DNA of 64,000 bases from CAIVAT01 sp037128705. Its GTDB lineage: Bacteria > Bacteroidota > Bacteroidia > Bacteroidales > FEN-979. Under the pieces are notes generated by a model. The model was not told the DNA's origin, did not search any database, and saw only the letters and a program-made list of their open reading frames with translations. Position 1 is the first letter of the stretch. Each line of letters begins with the position of its first letter. The position numbers and the translations under genes were made by a program. The stretch is from positions 1 through 64,000 of the forward strand of contig JBAXVX010000005.1 in NCBI GenBank assembly GCA_037128705.1, given 5' to 3'. Below, piece by piece: positions 53,061 through 63,200 of this stretch.

Positions 53061-54650
53061 ATGGCTGAAATCAAACCCGCAGAAGTTACCGCGATTTTAC
53101 GCAGGGAACTGGCCGGTTACCAGAGTGAAAAGGAACTTGAAGAGGTCGGCACCGTATTGACCGTAGGTGATGGCATTGCCCGCATCTATGGAATGAATAA
53201 CGTCGAAAGCGGCGAGCTGATCGAATTTGAGAAAAACGGGCTGAAGGGCATTGTGCTGAATTTGGAAGCTGACAATGTCGGAGCCGTTTTACTTGGTGAT
53301 TATTTTGAAATCAAGGAGGGAGATATTGTAAAACGTACCCGCCGGATTGCCTCGATCGAAGTAGGAGAGGGATTGCTCGGACGCGTAATTGATACCCTGG
53401 GAGAACCCATCGACGGAAAGGGAAAAATCGAAGGCGTACGGTATGAAATGCCCCTGGAACGCAAGGCTCCCGGTGTCATCTTCCGCCAACCGGTTAACCA
53501 GCCACTACAAACCGGAATCAAGCCCATTGATGCCATGATCCCGATCGGCCGCGGTCAGCGCGAACTGATCATCGGTGACCGCCAGACCGGGAAAACGGCC
53601 ATTGCCATTGACACCATCATCAACCAGAAAGAATTTCACGCCAGGGGAGAAACGGTTTTTTGCATTTATGTAGCGGTTGGTCAAAAGGGTTCAACTGTGG
53701 CCAATATCGTGAAGACCCTTGAAGAAAAAGGCGCCATGGCCTATACCGTCGTGGTCTCCGCTACCGCATCCGACCCGGCCGCCATGCAATATTATGCTCC
53801 TTTTGCCGGAGCCGCCATCGGCGAATTTTTCAGGGATACGGGTCGTCCGGCTCTTGTTATTTATGATGATCTTTCAAAACAGGCCGTTGCTTACCGCGAA
53901 GTCTCCCTGCTGCTCCGCCGTCCCCCCGGACGCGAAGCCTATCCCGGCGACGTATTTTACCTTCACTCCCGCCTGCTCGAACGGGCTGCCCGGGTTATTT
54001 CTTCCGATGACATTGCCCGTCAGATGAACGACCTGCCGGCCAACCTGAAGGACATGGTGAAGGGGGGCGGATCGCTTACGGCTTTGCCCATCATCGAAAC
54101 CCAGGCCGGTGATGTATCGGCTTATATTCCTACCAACGTGATATCGATTACCGACGGTCAGATCTTCCTGGAAACCGGGTTGTTCAACGCCGGAATCCGC
54201 CCTGCCATCAATGTGGGTATTTCGGTTTCCCGCGTAGGCGGCAACGCCCAGATCAAATCAATGAAAAAGATTGCAGGGACCCTTAAACTCGATCAGGCCG
54301 AATACCGCGAACTTGAAGCCTTCTCCAAATTCGGTTCCGATCTCGATGCCGCCACCAAGGCCGTGCTGGATAAGGGAGCCCGCAATGTGGAAATCCTCAA
54401 GCAGCCTCAGTATTCTCCCATGCCGGTTGAGAAACAGATCGCAATCATTTATTGTGGAACCAAGGGATTGCTCAGGAATATTGCAGTGAGGAATGTGGGA
54501 AACTTTGAAATTGAATACCTGCATTTTATGGAGTTGAATCACCAGTCGGTGCTGAATAACCTTAAGGCAGGAAAACTTCTCGACGAGGATCTTAAAACCA
54601 TGGAGTCGGTTGCAAAAGAGCTGTCCAAAAAATACGAGGATAAGAAATAA
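53061..54650 (+). CDS. atpA: ATP synthase F1 subunit alpha
   Basis: 529 aa. N-terminal barrel, then the nucleotide domain with P-loop GDRQTGKTAIA, VYVAVGQKGSTV, and the family signature in RPAINVGISVSRVGGNAQ. Non-catalytic nucleotide-binding subunit of F1. 9 bp before atpG. Confidence 0.98.
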   Translation: MAEIKPAEVTAILRRELAGYQSEKELEEVGTVLTVGDGIARIYGMNNVESGELIEFEKNGLKGIVLNLEADNVGAVLLGDYFEIKEGDIVKRTRRIASIEVGEGLLGRVIDTLGEPIDGKGKIEGVRYEMPLERKAPGVIFRQPVNQPLQTGIKPIDAMIPIGRGQRELIIGDRQTGKTAIAIDTIINQKEFHARGETVFCIYVAVGQKGSTVANIVKTLEEKGAMAYTVVVSATASDPAAMQYYAPFAGAAIGEFFRDTGRPALVIYDDLSKQAVAYREVSLLLRRPPGREAYPGDVFYLHSRLLERAARVISSDDIARQMNDLPANLKDMVKGGGSLTALPIIETQAGDVSAYIPTNVISITDGQIFLETGLFNAGIRPAINVGISVSRVGGNAQIKSMKKIAGTLKLDQAEYRELEAFSKFGSDLDAATKAVLDKGARNVEILKQPQYSPMPVEKQIAIIYCGTKGLLRNIAVRNVGNFEIEYLHFMELNHQSVLNNLKAGKLLDEDLKTMESVAKELSKKYEDKK

Positions 54651-54659
54651 GAAAAGGAA

Positions 54660-55550
54660 ATGGCAGGACTGAAGGAAGTACGTATTCGGATTGCATCGGT
54701 TAAATCAACCCAGCAAATCACCAATGCCATGAAAATGGTGGCGGCCTCCAAGTTGCGTAAGGCGCAGACTGCCATTATAAAATTGCGTCCCTATGCTGCC
54801 AAACTGAGGGATATTCTGCAAAATCTGAGTGCAACGATTGACAATTCCGACGAAAACGTATTCTCCCAGGAGCGCAATCCTGAAAAGATTCTGCTGGTCG
54901 TCATTGCGTCTAACCGCGGGCTGTGCGGCGCCTTTAACTCCAACGTCATCAAGATGGCCTTAAGCCTTACTGCAACCACCTATCGTCAGCAGTTCAGTCA
55001 GAACAATGTAAGTTTTATCACCATCGGACGAAAAGCTACCGAGTACTTCCGTAAGCGCAAATTCAATGTCATTGAATCGCATGATGAACTTTTTGACCAG
55101 CTTACCTTTGACAATGCCTCCGTTCATGCTGAAAAGATGATGAAGAGTTTTGCCGGGAAGGAATACGACAGGATTGATTTGATTTACAATCAATTCAAAA
55201 ATGCGGCCGTTCAACGTTTGATCGTTGAACAGTACCTCCCCATTGCCCCAGTCCAGGCGTCAGCCCAGGTTCCGGCAACCAAAGTGGAGTCGGATTACAT
55301 TTTCGAACCGGATAAGGAGACCATTGTGCGTGAACTGATCCCGAAAAATTTGCGTATTCAGCTGTTCAAAGCGGTCCTTGATTCATTTGCCTCCGAACAG
55401 GGAGCCAGGATGACTGCCATGCAAAAGGCCACTGAAAATGCAAAGGACCTCCTGCGCGATCTCAACATTTCTTACAACAAGGCACGTCAGAACGCCATTA
55501 CCAACGCCATCCTCGAAATTGTTTCCGGGGCTGAAGCGCTGAAGGGATAA
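54660..55550 (+). CDS. atpG: ATP synthase F1 subunit gamma
   Basis: 296 aa. Start MAGLKEVRIRIASVKSTQQITNAMKMVAASKL and the C-terminal ATENAKDLLRDLNISYNKARQNAITNAILEIVSGAEAL are diagnostic of the rotor shaft. It closes the operon; atpD (beta) and atpC (epsilon) are not in the window, so they must be encoded elsewhere. Confidence 0.97.
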   Translation: MAGLKEVRIRIASVKSTQQITNAMKMVAASKLRKAQTAIIKLRPYAAKLRDILQNLSATIDNSDENVFSQERNPEKILLVVIASNRGLCGAFNSNVIKMALSLTATTYRQQFSQNNVSFITIGRKATEYFRKRKFNVIESHDELFDQLTFDNASVHAEKMMKSFAGKEYDRIDLIYNQFKNAAVQRLIVEQYLPIAPVQASAQVPATKVESDYIFEPDKETIVRELIPKNLRIQLFKAVLDSFASEQGARMTAMQKATENAKDLLRDLNISYNKARQNAITNAILEIVSGAEALKG

Positions 55551-55565
55551 GTTCCCTTCAAACCG

Positions 55566-56177
55566 CTAATCCACAATTGCAATTCGCCTTACAACTATTC
55601 CCGCATCTGACTTCAGTCTCAGGAAGTAGTACCCTTTGGAGAAGTCAGACAGGTCGAATTTCATTTCACCCGAACCATTGGTTAACTTGGCAGAAATAGT
55701 TTTTCCGCTGAGATCAATCAGGGAGATCTCGGCCTCCGTATTCAAAGTATTTCCAAATGACACCTTGAATACTCCCCTGGAGGGATTTGGGTAGACAACC
55801 ATGCTGTTGTCTTTATGTTCACCAACCGCTGTGGCTAAAGAAGCAGTAAATGAACCGACCATTCCCATGGCTGCGTGCGGGGTGCAAACGTAATTGTAAT
55901 CGCCAGCCAGCAGAACGCGGTACTCAAAGGAATGGTTTGCTGTATTGATATTTGCATCCCAGCTGGAAGCCCCTCCCGGGATCACCCCGGATGTAGTGGT
56001 GTGACTTCCATTATCCCATACCCAGCGAACAGTATCGCCAACCGCTACATTCAGGGACGAAGGGTTAAAATAATAGTTTCCAACATGTACGATGTGCTTG
56101 ATGGCATATGTGTCTGCATGATAACCAAGTAAAAGGATAATGAGGCCTGTTATCATTAAACGGAGATATTTTTTCAT
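55566..56177 (-). CDS. secreted cupredoxin with T9SS C-terminal sorting domain
   Basis: 203 aa from ATG 56177 with a signal peptide (1-25). Residues 28-112 are a plastocyanin-like fold with type 1 copper ligands H59, C98, H101 and M104 or M106 (GSHTTTSG, YVCTPHAAMGM). Residues 120-203 are a type A T9SS sorting domain: VVYPNPSRGVFKVSF, ISLIDLSGK, GYYFLRLKSD. So a copper electron carrier is predicted to be exported to the cell surface by the type IX system. Divergent from the ferritin gene. Confidence 0.92.
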   Translation of the reverse strand: MKKYLRLMITGLIILLLGYHADTYAIKHIVHVGNYYFNPSSLNVAVGDTVRWVWDNGSHTTTSGVIPGGASSWDANINTANHSFEYRVLLAGDYNYVCTPHAAMGMVGSFTASLATAVGEHKDNSMVVYPNPSRGVFKVSFGNTLNTEAEISLIDLSGKTISAKLTNGSGEMKFDLSDFSKGYYFLRLKSDAGIVVRRIAIVD

Positions 56178-56219
56178 GGTAGATATGTTTAAATTATAAT
56201 TATTTGGACTAAATAAAAA

Positions 56220-56227
56220 CAAAGGTA
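56220..56227 (-). promoter_or_regulatory. Bacteroidota -7 promoter box before the cupredoxin gene
   Basis: Reads TACCTTTG on the minus strand, 42 bases before the ATG at 56177. Confidence 0.45.
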
Positions 56228-56234
56228 CAACATG

Positions 56235-56250
56235 TTGACTTAAAAGTCAA
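56235..56250. promoter_or_regulatory. inverted repeat, possible operator between cupredoxin and ferritin genes
   Basis: TTGACTT and AAGTCAA are 7-bp arms around AA. The site lies just upstream of the -7 boxes of both divergent genes, where a shared regulator could bind. It has no T-tract, so it is not a terminator. Confidence 0.4.
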
Positions 56251-56273
56251 AAATTATTATTGGAAATATTCAT

Positions 56274-56281
56274 TAACTTTG
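56274..56281 (+). promoter_or_regulatory. Bacteroidota -7 promoter box before the ferritin gene
   Basis: TAACTTTG fits TAnnTTTG, 23 bases before the ATG at 56305. Confidence 0.45.
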
Positions 56282-56304
56282 TATTTATTCAAATCAAATA
56301 AATT

Positions 56305-56844
56305 ATGATCACCAAAAATGTTGAAAAAGCGATAAACGAGCAGATCAAACGCGAGGAGCACTCTTCACGCATATATCTGTCAATGGCCTCATGGGCTGAA
56401 CGGAATGGTTTCCCGGGTGCATCCAATTGGCTTTATGTACAAACGGAGGAGGAACGTATCCATATGCTCAAACTGGTTCATTATCTCAACGACCGCGGCG
56501 GAACTGCTGTCATTCCGGCCCTGGAAGCGCCCGATGCAAAATTCAAATCGTTGCCCGATGTATTTCAACAGGTATTGAAGCATGAGGAGTATATCTCTGC
56601 CTCAATCAATGAACTCTATGCCACCTGTACCAAGGAGAAGGATTTTACAACGGCAAACTACCTGCAGTGGTACATTACCGAACAAATTGAAGAGGAGAGC
56701 ACCGTGCGAAATATTCTCGACCAAATCAAGCTGGCCGGGAGTGATAAAGGTGGTCAATTTATGATGGATAAGGAATTTGCGACCATGGCCGCTGCCAAAA
56801 GAGCGGCCCTTGCCCTGAGCGGCGGTGCTAACGCAGTAGTTTAA
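56305..56844 (+). CDS. bacterial non-heme ferritin
   Basis: 179 aa, four-helix ferritin. Ferroxidase residues are seen in NEQIKREEHSSRIYLSMASWAE (Glu and Tyr) and TEEERIHMLKLVHYLNDRGG (ExxH); later helices carry KEKDFTTANYLQWYITEQIEEE. It oxidises and stores iron in the cytosol. Its 3' end overlaps the convergent DUF3109 gene by 17 bp. Confidence 0.95.
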   Translation: MITKNVEKAINEQIKREEHSSRIYLSMASWAERNGFPGASNWLYVQTEEERIHMLKLVHYLNDRGGTAVIPALEAPDAKFKSLPDVFQQVLKHEEYISASINELYATCTKEKDFTTANYLQWYITEQIEEESTVRNILDQIKLAGSDKGGQFMMDKEFATMAAAKRAALALSGGANAVV

Positions 56845-57382
56845 CGAGTTTGTTGTACCAGGTTCGGCCATATTTACGAATCAATGCTCCTTCCAGGAAC
56901 TGGTAAAGGGGTATTTTTTCATGATATCCTTTCGCCAGGGCCTTCTGGCAGATGGGCCATTTGTGATAGTTGAGCAGGTCGCTGACCTGGGTTGATTTAA
57001 TCCGGATGGGATAAAGGTGACAGGAAATGGGCTTTGCAAAAGGGATTTTTTTCTCCTGGAAGGCCTTTTCAATGGCACACCGGGCAATTCCATCCTCAAA
57101 ATAGACAAAGGCACACTCCTTCCCGTGTATCAGCGGTGTGACAAATTTTCCCTCGGCATCGTAATCGAACACCCCCATTTCTTCCACCTCCGTTATTCCT
57201 TCAGGAACCATGAAGGGTTTGATCTCATCGATATAATCTTCAAGCAGGGAGATCTCCTCCTCGTCAAGGGGCGCTCCGGCGTCACCCTCCACGCAGCAGG
57301 CACCTTTGCACTTTGCCATGTCGCAGCAGAAGAAGGTCTCTTTTATTTCATCGGAAATTATTGTGTTTTCAAGGAGGATCAT
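56828..57382 (-). CDS. DUF3109 family protein (putative metal-cluster protein)
   Basis: 184 aa. N-terminal FCCDMAKCKGACCVEGDAGAP is a dense Cys cluster; later CHLYPIRI and WPICQKA complete a YkgJ/DUF3109-like set of Cys ligands, probably for Fe-S or zinc. It follows the EFR1 gene in the same direction, 4 bp away, and lies against ferritin, which suggests iron or redox work (inference). Confidence 0.85.
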   Translation of the reverse strand: MILLENTIISDEIKETFFCCDMAKCKGACCVEGDAGAPLDEEEISLLEDYIDEIKPFMVPEGITEVEEMGVFDYDAEGKFVTPLIHGKECAFVYFEDGIARCAIEKAFQEKKIPFAKPISCHLYPIRIKSTQVSDLLNYHKWPICQKALAKGYHEKIPLYQFLEGALIRKYGRTWYNKLVKLLR

Positions 57383-57386
57383 ATCA

Positions 57387-58445
57387 TTACAATTTTGATA
57401 TCATGGTACGTGATGGTTTATAGCGCCGCCAGAATTTATACCTTGTAATGGAGGTGTAATAAAAAATTTGCCGGATGCCAGGAATTCGCAGAAGGTAGTG
57501 ATAAATACGATAAGAAAGGACCATCACGGCGAAGGTAAGGATCCAACCTGTAAGGGAAACTCCCAACCTGGCCCAGCCATTGTCAGATGGAACGGTGATC
57601 AACCGGCCTACCCCTTGCCAGAACCAGACCATGATCCCCATATTGATCAGGCACATGATGCCGATGATATACCCATGGGCTGTTTCGATGGCCCTTTTGG
57701 GACAGTTGTTCATGCAACGCATGCAGCTTTCGCAGCGGTATGACCAGAAGGGCCGGTCATCCACCTTCAGAATAGCCTTCACCGGGCAGTTGTCAATACA
57801 AATATCGCAGTTATCACAGGCATTCGTTGCGTAAAAAGATTTGGCCAGAATGAACCGCCCGACGAAAAAATACCCGATGCTTACCGGTGAGATCAGCAGG
57901 TCCTGGATGATGTCGCGGAAAGCGGTGTAGACTTTTTTCCCGTCAAGAATTTTGGACGCAAAGGTGATGGTTATCTTTTTACAGTGCAGGTAGATCGATT
58001 CGACCACCTTTTCCTTCACTCCGGGATGGAAGGATATCCAGTTGGATGGCAGATCGACGGAGCGGAGCCCCACAATCCGGTATCCTTTCAACAGCAGCAC
58101 CAGGGCTGAAAGCCAGAGCGTGATCCCGCTCAGCCCGGGAACGAACCATTTCGAAAGCTTCAAACCGGCCCGGGTATTCATCAGGAACGCCCGGTTCCCT
58201 TTTGATCGCGGAAAACGAAAAATAAAATACATCATGGCCGGTGGGTAATTGAACCCGTGGGTGGGAGAGACAAAACCCACCAGCGATGAGGGTGGCGGAG
58301 GCTGGATCCTTTTCCGGTCGATTTTTGCAATGTCGTTTGTTTCGACCGGAATATTCCGGCGTGTTGCCGTGTCGGCAAACCATCGTGCAACATTGAGGGC
58401 ATTGCCTGTGCCGGAAAAAAAGTAAATGGATAAAGGTCGTTCCAT
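57387..58445 (-). CDS. EFR1-type flavodoxin/ferredoxin membrane protein
   Basis: 352 aa. Residues 1-165 are flavodoxin-like (YFFSGTGNALNVARW binds FMN phosphate). Two 4Fe-4S motifs follow: C210-x2-C213-x2-C216-x3-C220-P and C238-x2-C241-x2-C244-x3-C248-P. The C-terminal part (about 257-330) has two or three membrane helices, so it is membrane-bound. It probably passes electrons between flavin and Fe-S centres; partner unknown. Next gene downstream is the DUF3109 gene. Confidence 0.9.
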   Translation of the reverse strand: MERPLSIYFFSGTGNALNVARWFADTATRRNIPVETNDIAKIDRKRIQPPPPSSLVGFVSPTHGFNYPPAMMYFIFRFPRSKGNRAFLMNTRAGLKLSKWFVPGLSGITLWLSALVLLLKGYRIVGLRSVDLPSNWISFHPGVKEKVVESIYLHCKKITITFASKILDGKKVYTAFRDIIQDLLISPVSIGYFFVGRFILAKSFYATNACDNCDICIDNCPVKAILKVDDRPFWSYRCESCMRCMNNCPKRAIETAHGYIIGIMCLINMGIMVWFWQGVGRLITVPSDNGWARLGVSLTGWILTFAVMVLSYRIYHYLLRIPGIRQIFYYTSITRYKFWRRYKPSRTMISKL

Positions 58446-58465
58446 GAATTCAATGGGTTGGTGGA

Positions 58466-59260
58466 TTATTTCCCGACAATGGCCACAATTCGCAGCGGGG
58501 CTCCGCTTCCTCCTTTTATTTTCATGGGCAGGGCCACAATGTACGCCCCCTTTGCCGGAAGCTGATCAAGGTTTGCTACGTTTTCATACATGGTAAGTCC
58601 GGCAGCGCACAGGATGCGATGGGTTCTGAAATCGGTGGATTGTCCGTAGTCGATGCTCGGGGTATCAAGACCGATGGCCTTGACCTTTCGGTGCCCGACA
58701 AGCCAGCGGGCCGCATCAGGATCCAATCCGGGGAAGTGGAGGGATTCCACACCCTCTTTACCTTTTTTCAAGGTACCGGTGTATTTCAGGTGATCATCCC
58801 AGTATTTTCCGAATCCGGTGTTTAACAGGATGATGGCTCCGTCGGGGATTTTTCCGTTCAGGCGCTCCCAGTTCTCAAGATCGGCAACAGAAACCAGATA
58901 GTCGCGGTTACTGGCTGATTGTTTAGTCACATCGAGAATGACACCCGGTCCGTGAAGCTGATCAACGGGAACCTGGTGAATGAATTTCTGGCCCTGTCCG
59001 AAATGAACCGGGGCATCAAAATGGGTTCCCCCGTGTTCTTCAGCCGAAAATTTGAAGGAGGAGTAAAAATAGCCCTTCCCGGTCATACCGTAAAAAACAG
59101 TATCATGCCTGAAGGGTTCATCTGTAGGCCAGTAAACGGTATTGGTATCGAAATCGTGGGTGAGGTCGATCCAATTTGAGGAAGCCAGTATTTCGGCAGG
59201 ATCCTTTGGCCTGCAGGCAACAGCCATGATCAGGACCAGGAAAATCATGAAATTTTTCAT
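58466..59260 (-). CDS. cyclase-family (kynurenine formamidase-like) lipoprotein
   Basis: 264 aa from ATG 59260 with lipoprotein signal FLVLIMAVAC (Cys15). Cyclase-family metal motif EHGGTHFDAPVHFG (HxGTHxDxPxH) and IDLTHDFDTNTVYWPTD; GLDTPSIDYGQ follows. Related enzymes open lactams or hydrolyse formylkynurenine with Mn/Zn. A periplasmic, lipidated member is unusual for kynurenine formamidase, so the substrate may differ. It is 20 bp upstream of the EFR1 gene. Confidence 0.88.
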   Translation of the reverse strand: MKNFMIFLVLIMAVACRPKDPAEILASSNWIDLTHDFDTNTVYWPTDEPFRHDTVFYGMTGKGYFYSSFKFSAEEHGGTHFDAPVHFGQGQKFIHQVPVDQLHGPGVILDVTKQSASNRDYLVSVADLENWERLNGKIPDGAIILLNTGFGKYWDDHLKYTGTLKKGKEGVESLHFPGLDPDAARWLVGHRKVKAIGLDTPSIDYGQSTDFRTHRILCAAGLTMYENVANLDQLPAKGAYIVALPMKIKGGSGAPLRIVAIVGK

Positions 59261-59281
59261 ACTATTCCACTTTCGTATGAT

Positions 59282-59289
59282 CAAAGATA
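59282..59289 (-). promoter_or_regulatory. Bacteroidota -7 promoter box before the cyclase-family gene
   Basis: Reads TATCTTTG on the minus strand, 21 bases before ATG 59260; supports the shorter start. Confidence 0.45.
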
Positions 59290-59424
59290 GAAGTTTCCTG
59301 TGAAAATCTTTTATTACTGTCAAATGAAAAATTACGGGAAAACAGCGAATATCCGGTCAAACATGGCGTTCATTGGCAAAATGCCACGTTCCCTAAGTCT
59401 TTTATGAAAGCATAAAAAATAGAT

Positions 59425-59432
59425 TATCTTTG
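59425..59432 (+). promoter_or_regulatory. Bacteroidota -7 promoter box before the LytTR regulator
   Basis: TATCTTTG fits TAnnTTTG, 17 bases before the ATG at 59450. Confidence 0.45.
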
Positions 59433-59449
59433 ATTTAAAATGGAACAAT

Positions 59450-60208
59450 ATGATTTCCTGCATCATCATCGACGATGAAGCGAAAGCCAGGGAGACCTTT
59501 GAAAAGATCGTTCAACGGTATCTGCCTGAAAAGCTTAAGGTAGTTGCCCTGGCCGGATCGGTAAAGGAGGGGGTGTACGCCATTCATAAATTCAGGCCCG
59601 ACATTGTCTTCCTTGATATTGAGATGCCGGAGGAGAACGGGTTTAAACTCTTCGATTATTTTGAAGCAGTTTTTTTTGAGGTGGTTTTTCTTACTGCCTT
59701 TAAAAATTATGCAATCAAGGCCATTCGGTTTTCGGCCTTTGATTATCTGTTAAAACCGCTCGATTATACGGAACTCTCGGAGCTAATTGACAGATATGAG
59801 AAGAAGAGAAGGAGTGAAAATAATCAAATAAAGATTCAGGCTTTGCTCAGCAATATTACAATTGGGGCCGACATTGGCTCAAAAATAGCCCTTCCCACCC
59901 TGAGAGGCTATCAGATGGAAAAGATCAATCATATTATTTTTTGTGAGGCAGCAGAAAATTATACAAAAATTTATACCGTTCGGGGAGACTCATTCCTTGT
60001 TTCACGCACGCTGAAAATCGTCGAAGATATGCTTCCCTCTGAATATTTCTTTCGCATCCATAAATCCCACCTTGTAAATATGAACTTCGTGAAAAGTTAT
60101 AACCGTTCCGAAGGGCATAAAATCCTTTTGGAGAACGGGGTTGAACTCGAGATTGCCACCAGGAGGAATGAGGAGTTTGTCAAAGCGCTGACCAAAGCTA
60201 AGGACTAA
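59450..60208 (+). CDS. LytTR-family response regulator
   Basis: 252 aa. Receiver domain 1-120: acidic pair IIDDEAKA, phospho-acceptor D56 in VFLDIEMPEENG, conserved Lys in YLLKPLDY. LytTR DNA-binding domain about 145-250: IIFCEAAENYTKIY, SRTLKIVEDMLP, FFRIHKSHLVNM. It binds promoter repeats after phosphorylation, very likely by the kinase encoded 3 bp downstream. Confidence 0.95.
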   Translation: MISCIIIDDEAKARETFEKIVQRYLPEKLKVVALAGSVKEGVYAIHKFRPDIVFLDIEMPEENGFKLFDYFEAVFFEVVFLTAFKNYAIKAIRFSAFDYLLKPLDYTELSELIDRYEKKRRSENNQIKIQALLSNITIGADIGSKIALPTLRGYQMEKINHIIFCEAAENYTKIYTVRGDSFLVSRTLKIVEDMLPSEYFFRIHKSHLVNMNFVKSYNRSEGHKILLENGVELEIATRRNEEFVKALTKAKD

Positions 60209-60211
60209 CTT

Positions 60212-63200
60212 ATGAATTTTCGTGCCGGTGCTTATTTTTTTCTTAAAGTTTTTCTGCAGATTATTGGAGTAGTTGCCTTTGTAGCTATTGCAGTTAATTT
60301 ATCCGGTCAGAATTATTATTCCCGGAATTTTACCATTGAAGATGGCCTGCCATCGAATACCGTTCGCGCCCTAATCAAGGATTCGCGCGGCATCATGTGG
60401 ATCGGTACTTCGGCAGGCCTTTGCAGGTTTAACGGACGGGAATTCACCGTATATAACTCCTCCGACGGCCTCGGCGCTGAAAATATCTTCGACATCACCG
60501 AAGACAACAAGGGGAATCTCTGGATTGGAGGGATGGGCTGTGGTATTTCCATGTTTGACGGGACAAGATTTACAAATTATGATGAGAAGAAGGGCCTGGT
60601 ATGCAATGATGTACGGCGGGTATGGTGGTCGAAGAAATTCAATATCCTGCTTGTCGGGACCAACATGGGCTGCAGTGTGTTTAATGGGAAAGCGTTCTAT
60701 TCCTTGCCGGTAGCAGCAGTCAGTAAAGAATATAAATCATTATTTGTAATCGGATTTGAGGAGAAAAATTACGGTGTCAGACTTTTTAGTTACGGCTTCG
60801 GGACTGTTTATTGTTATAACCCGGTAACCCACAAGTTCACCAAAGATACGGCTGGGTCCTTATTGGATATACAACCCAATTGTAATCCGATATCAGGAAA
60901 AAACGGGGATACGATCTGGAGTTGGGGAAGGACCAGCATCCAGGTATGGAATAAAAAATGTATTGCAAAGTTTGACAGTTTGGGTCAGGTGTTTCATATG
61001 GCCGCAGATGATAAAAAAAATATCTGGATTGCGGCCTGGACAGAATTTCCAACTCCTCCGATGCCGGGAGGATTTTATATGTATGATGGCACAAAGGTAG
61101 TTTCTCTTGGTAAACAGACCGGGATCAGCGATCCCGGTGTCTGGACCGTATTCTATGATTCAATATTCCATACCGTATGGGTAGGAACCCTTCACCAGGG
61201 GCTTTACAGGATGCCCTTGCCATTTATCGAAAGCTATGGACCATCCTGGTTCGGGTTATCTTCGATGAAAATAAATGCCATTCATGCGGGCCGGGACAAC
61301 AATATCTGGATCGCCACCTCGAAGGATATCATCAGGAAAAATCCAAATTTGGGATTTTACATATACCCGCGCAACCTGCTCAGGAAGATTCAGTATATTA
61401 CTCAGTTAAAGTACTTTGATCTGAGCCATATGCAATTTAGGGATAAGGAAGGCTCATTTGAGAAATATAAAAAACTGATTGCCGAAGGGAAATTTCCTTA
61501 TCCAAACCCGTATCACGCATTTTTCGCCGAATGGTCTGAAGAGCGTATTTTGCCCGCTGGTTCACTTTACAATCCGGCCGTTTATAACCAATCCAGGCAG
61601 GATATAATAAAAGAAAGCAAAGACACAACGGTCTTCGGTTTTTTATCTATCGGTGAAGATTCCCGCTACAATGTCTATGTCAAAGCAAAGTATGGACTCA
61701 TCCGGTTTAGTGATAAAACAAATTATATGAGTCCGGAAGTAATCTCCATTCACCAAAATCATCCACATCATGTTATAGCGTTCGATAAGACAGACACCTT
61801 ATATTCCTCTTCTTTCTGGGTCAGGGGAATATTCAGGTGTGCCATTTTTCCTGAGGTGAAATATCCTGATCCGTATTTTTTTTTAGCTGGCAAGGGCAAC
61901 GCACCGGACCGACCGATACGTATGTATTCCCGGGGCAATGAAATCTGGAGTGCAAGCAAGATCGGGGGACTTTATCTTACTTTGGGAAATAAAAATTACG
62001 CTTTCTGCAAAGCTGATTCGAGCCTTCCCAGGAGTTTCAATGATCTCTGTTTCGACGGGGAGCACAATGTGATAGCAGGAGCGAACAACGGGGAGGTGTT
62101 TGTTTTTCGTTGGGATGGCGAACAATTGAAGCTTCTTTACAAGTTAGACCGGACCACCGGGATTTTAGGGAAAAGCATCCGATGGGTTAAAACCGACAGG
62201 CAATCGAACTTATTTATCGGGACTACGGAGGGATTAAACCTGGTTGATCTGAAAGAGTTGTATGCAAAGGGAAAGGCCAGGGTGAGGTTTTTTTCAAGGG
62301 AGTCAGGATATGTTGATCCGACTGCTGAATTTTCGGTTGTTGATTCAACCGGTAATCCTTGGATTGCGTCTGAAAAACAGCTTTTCAGGTTGAACCGGAA
62401 ACTTCTTTTTGACTATACTTCGCATGTGGCAAATCTCTTGCTGACGGGGGTGGAAATCAACCAGGTTCCCTTGGCCCAGGTGGAAGGATTTACTGCTGAT
62501 CCATGGTTCGGATCCCCGACAGAGAAACTGAAACTGACCCATGATCAGAACAATGTGATGTTTTATTTTGATGCCGTAAATTACCTTGATGCCAATCAGC
62601 AGAGGTTCAGGCACAGGCTTTTACCGGTAAACAAGCAATGGAGTGAGTTTTCGTCCGACCGCAAGGCTTTTTTCCCTATGCTGCATCCCGGTCATTACAC
62701 ATTTGAGATTGAATCCTACAGCACCATTGACAATAGTCAAATCAGCCATTTATCCTATGTGTTCGTCATCCTGCCCCCATTCTATGCCACATGGTGGTTC
62801 ATCTTACTCGTTTCAATTATCCTTGCAGGAATATTGGTTTCAGTATGGATTTTCAGGGTCGGACAAATCCGGAAGCAGGAAAAGCTGAAGGCCAGCATTC
62901 AACTTGAGCTCAATAACATGGAGATGAAGGCCCTGAAGGCCCAGATGAATCCGCATTTTATTTTCAACGCCTTGAACTCCATCCAGAGTTATATATTAAC
63001 CAACAATGTTGACAAGGCCCTCTATTATCTTTCCATGTTTTCAAAGTTGGTGAGAAAGACTTTGGAAAATGCGACCAAGGAGTTTGTCCCCCTTGGAGAA
63101 GAGCTGGAATTCCTGAATTTTTATATAGAGCTGGAAAAGATGCGGTTTGAAGGACAATTTACCAATATTATGGAATGTGACGAGGATCTCCCGCTCGACA

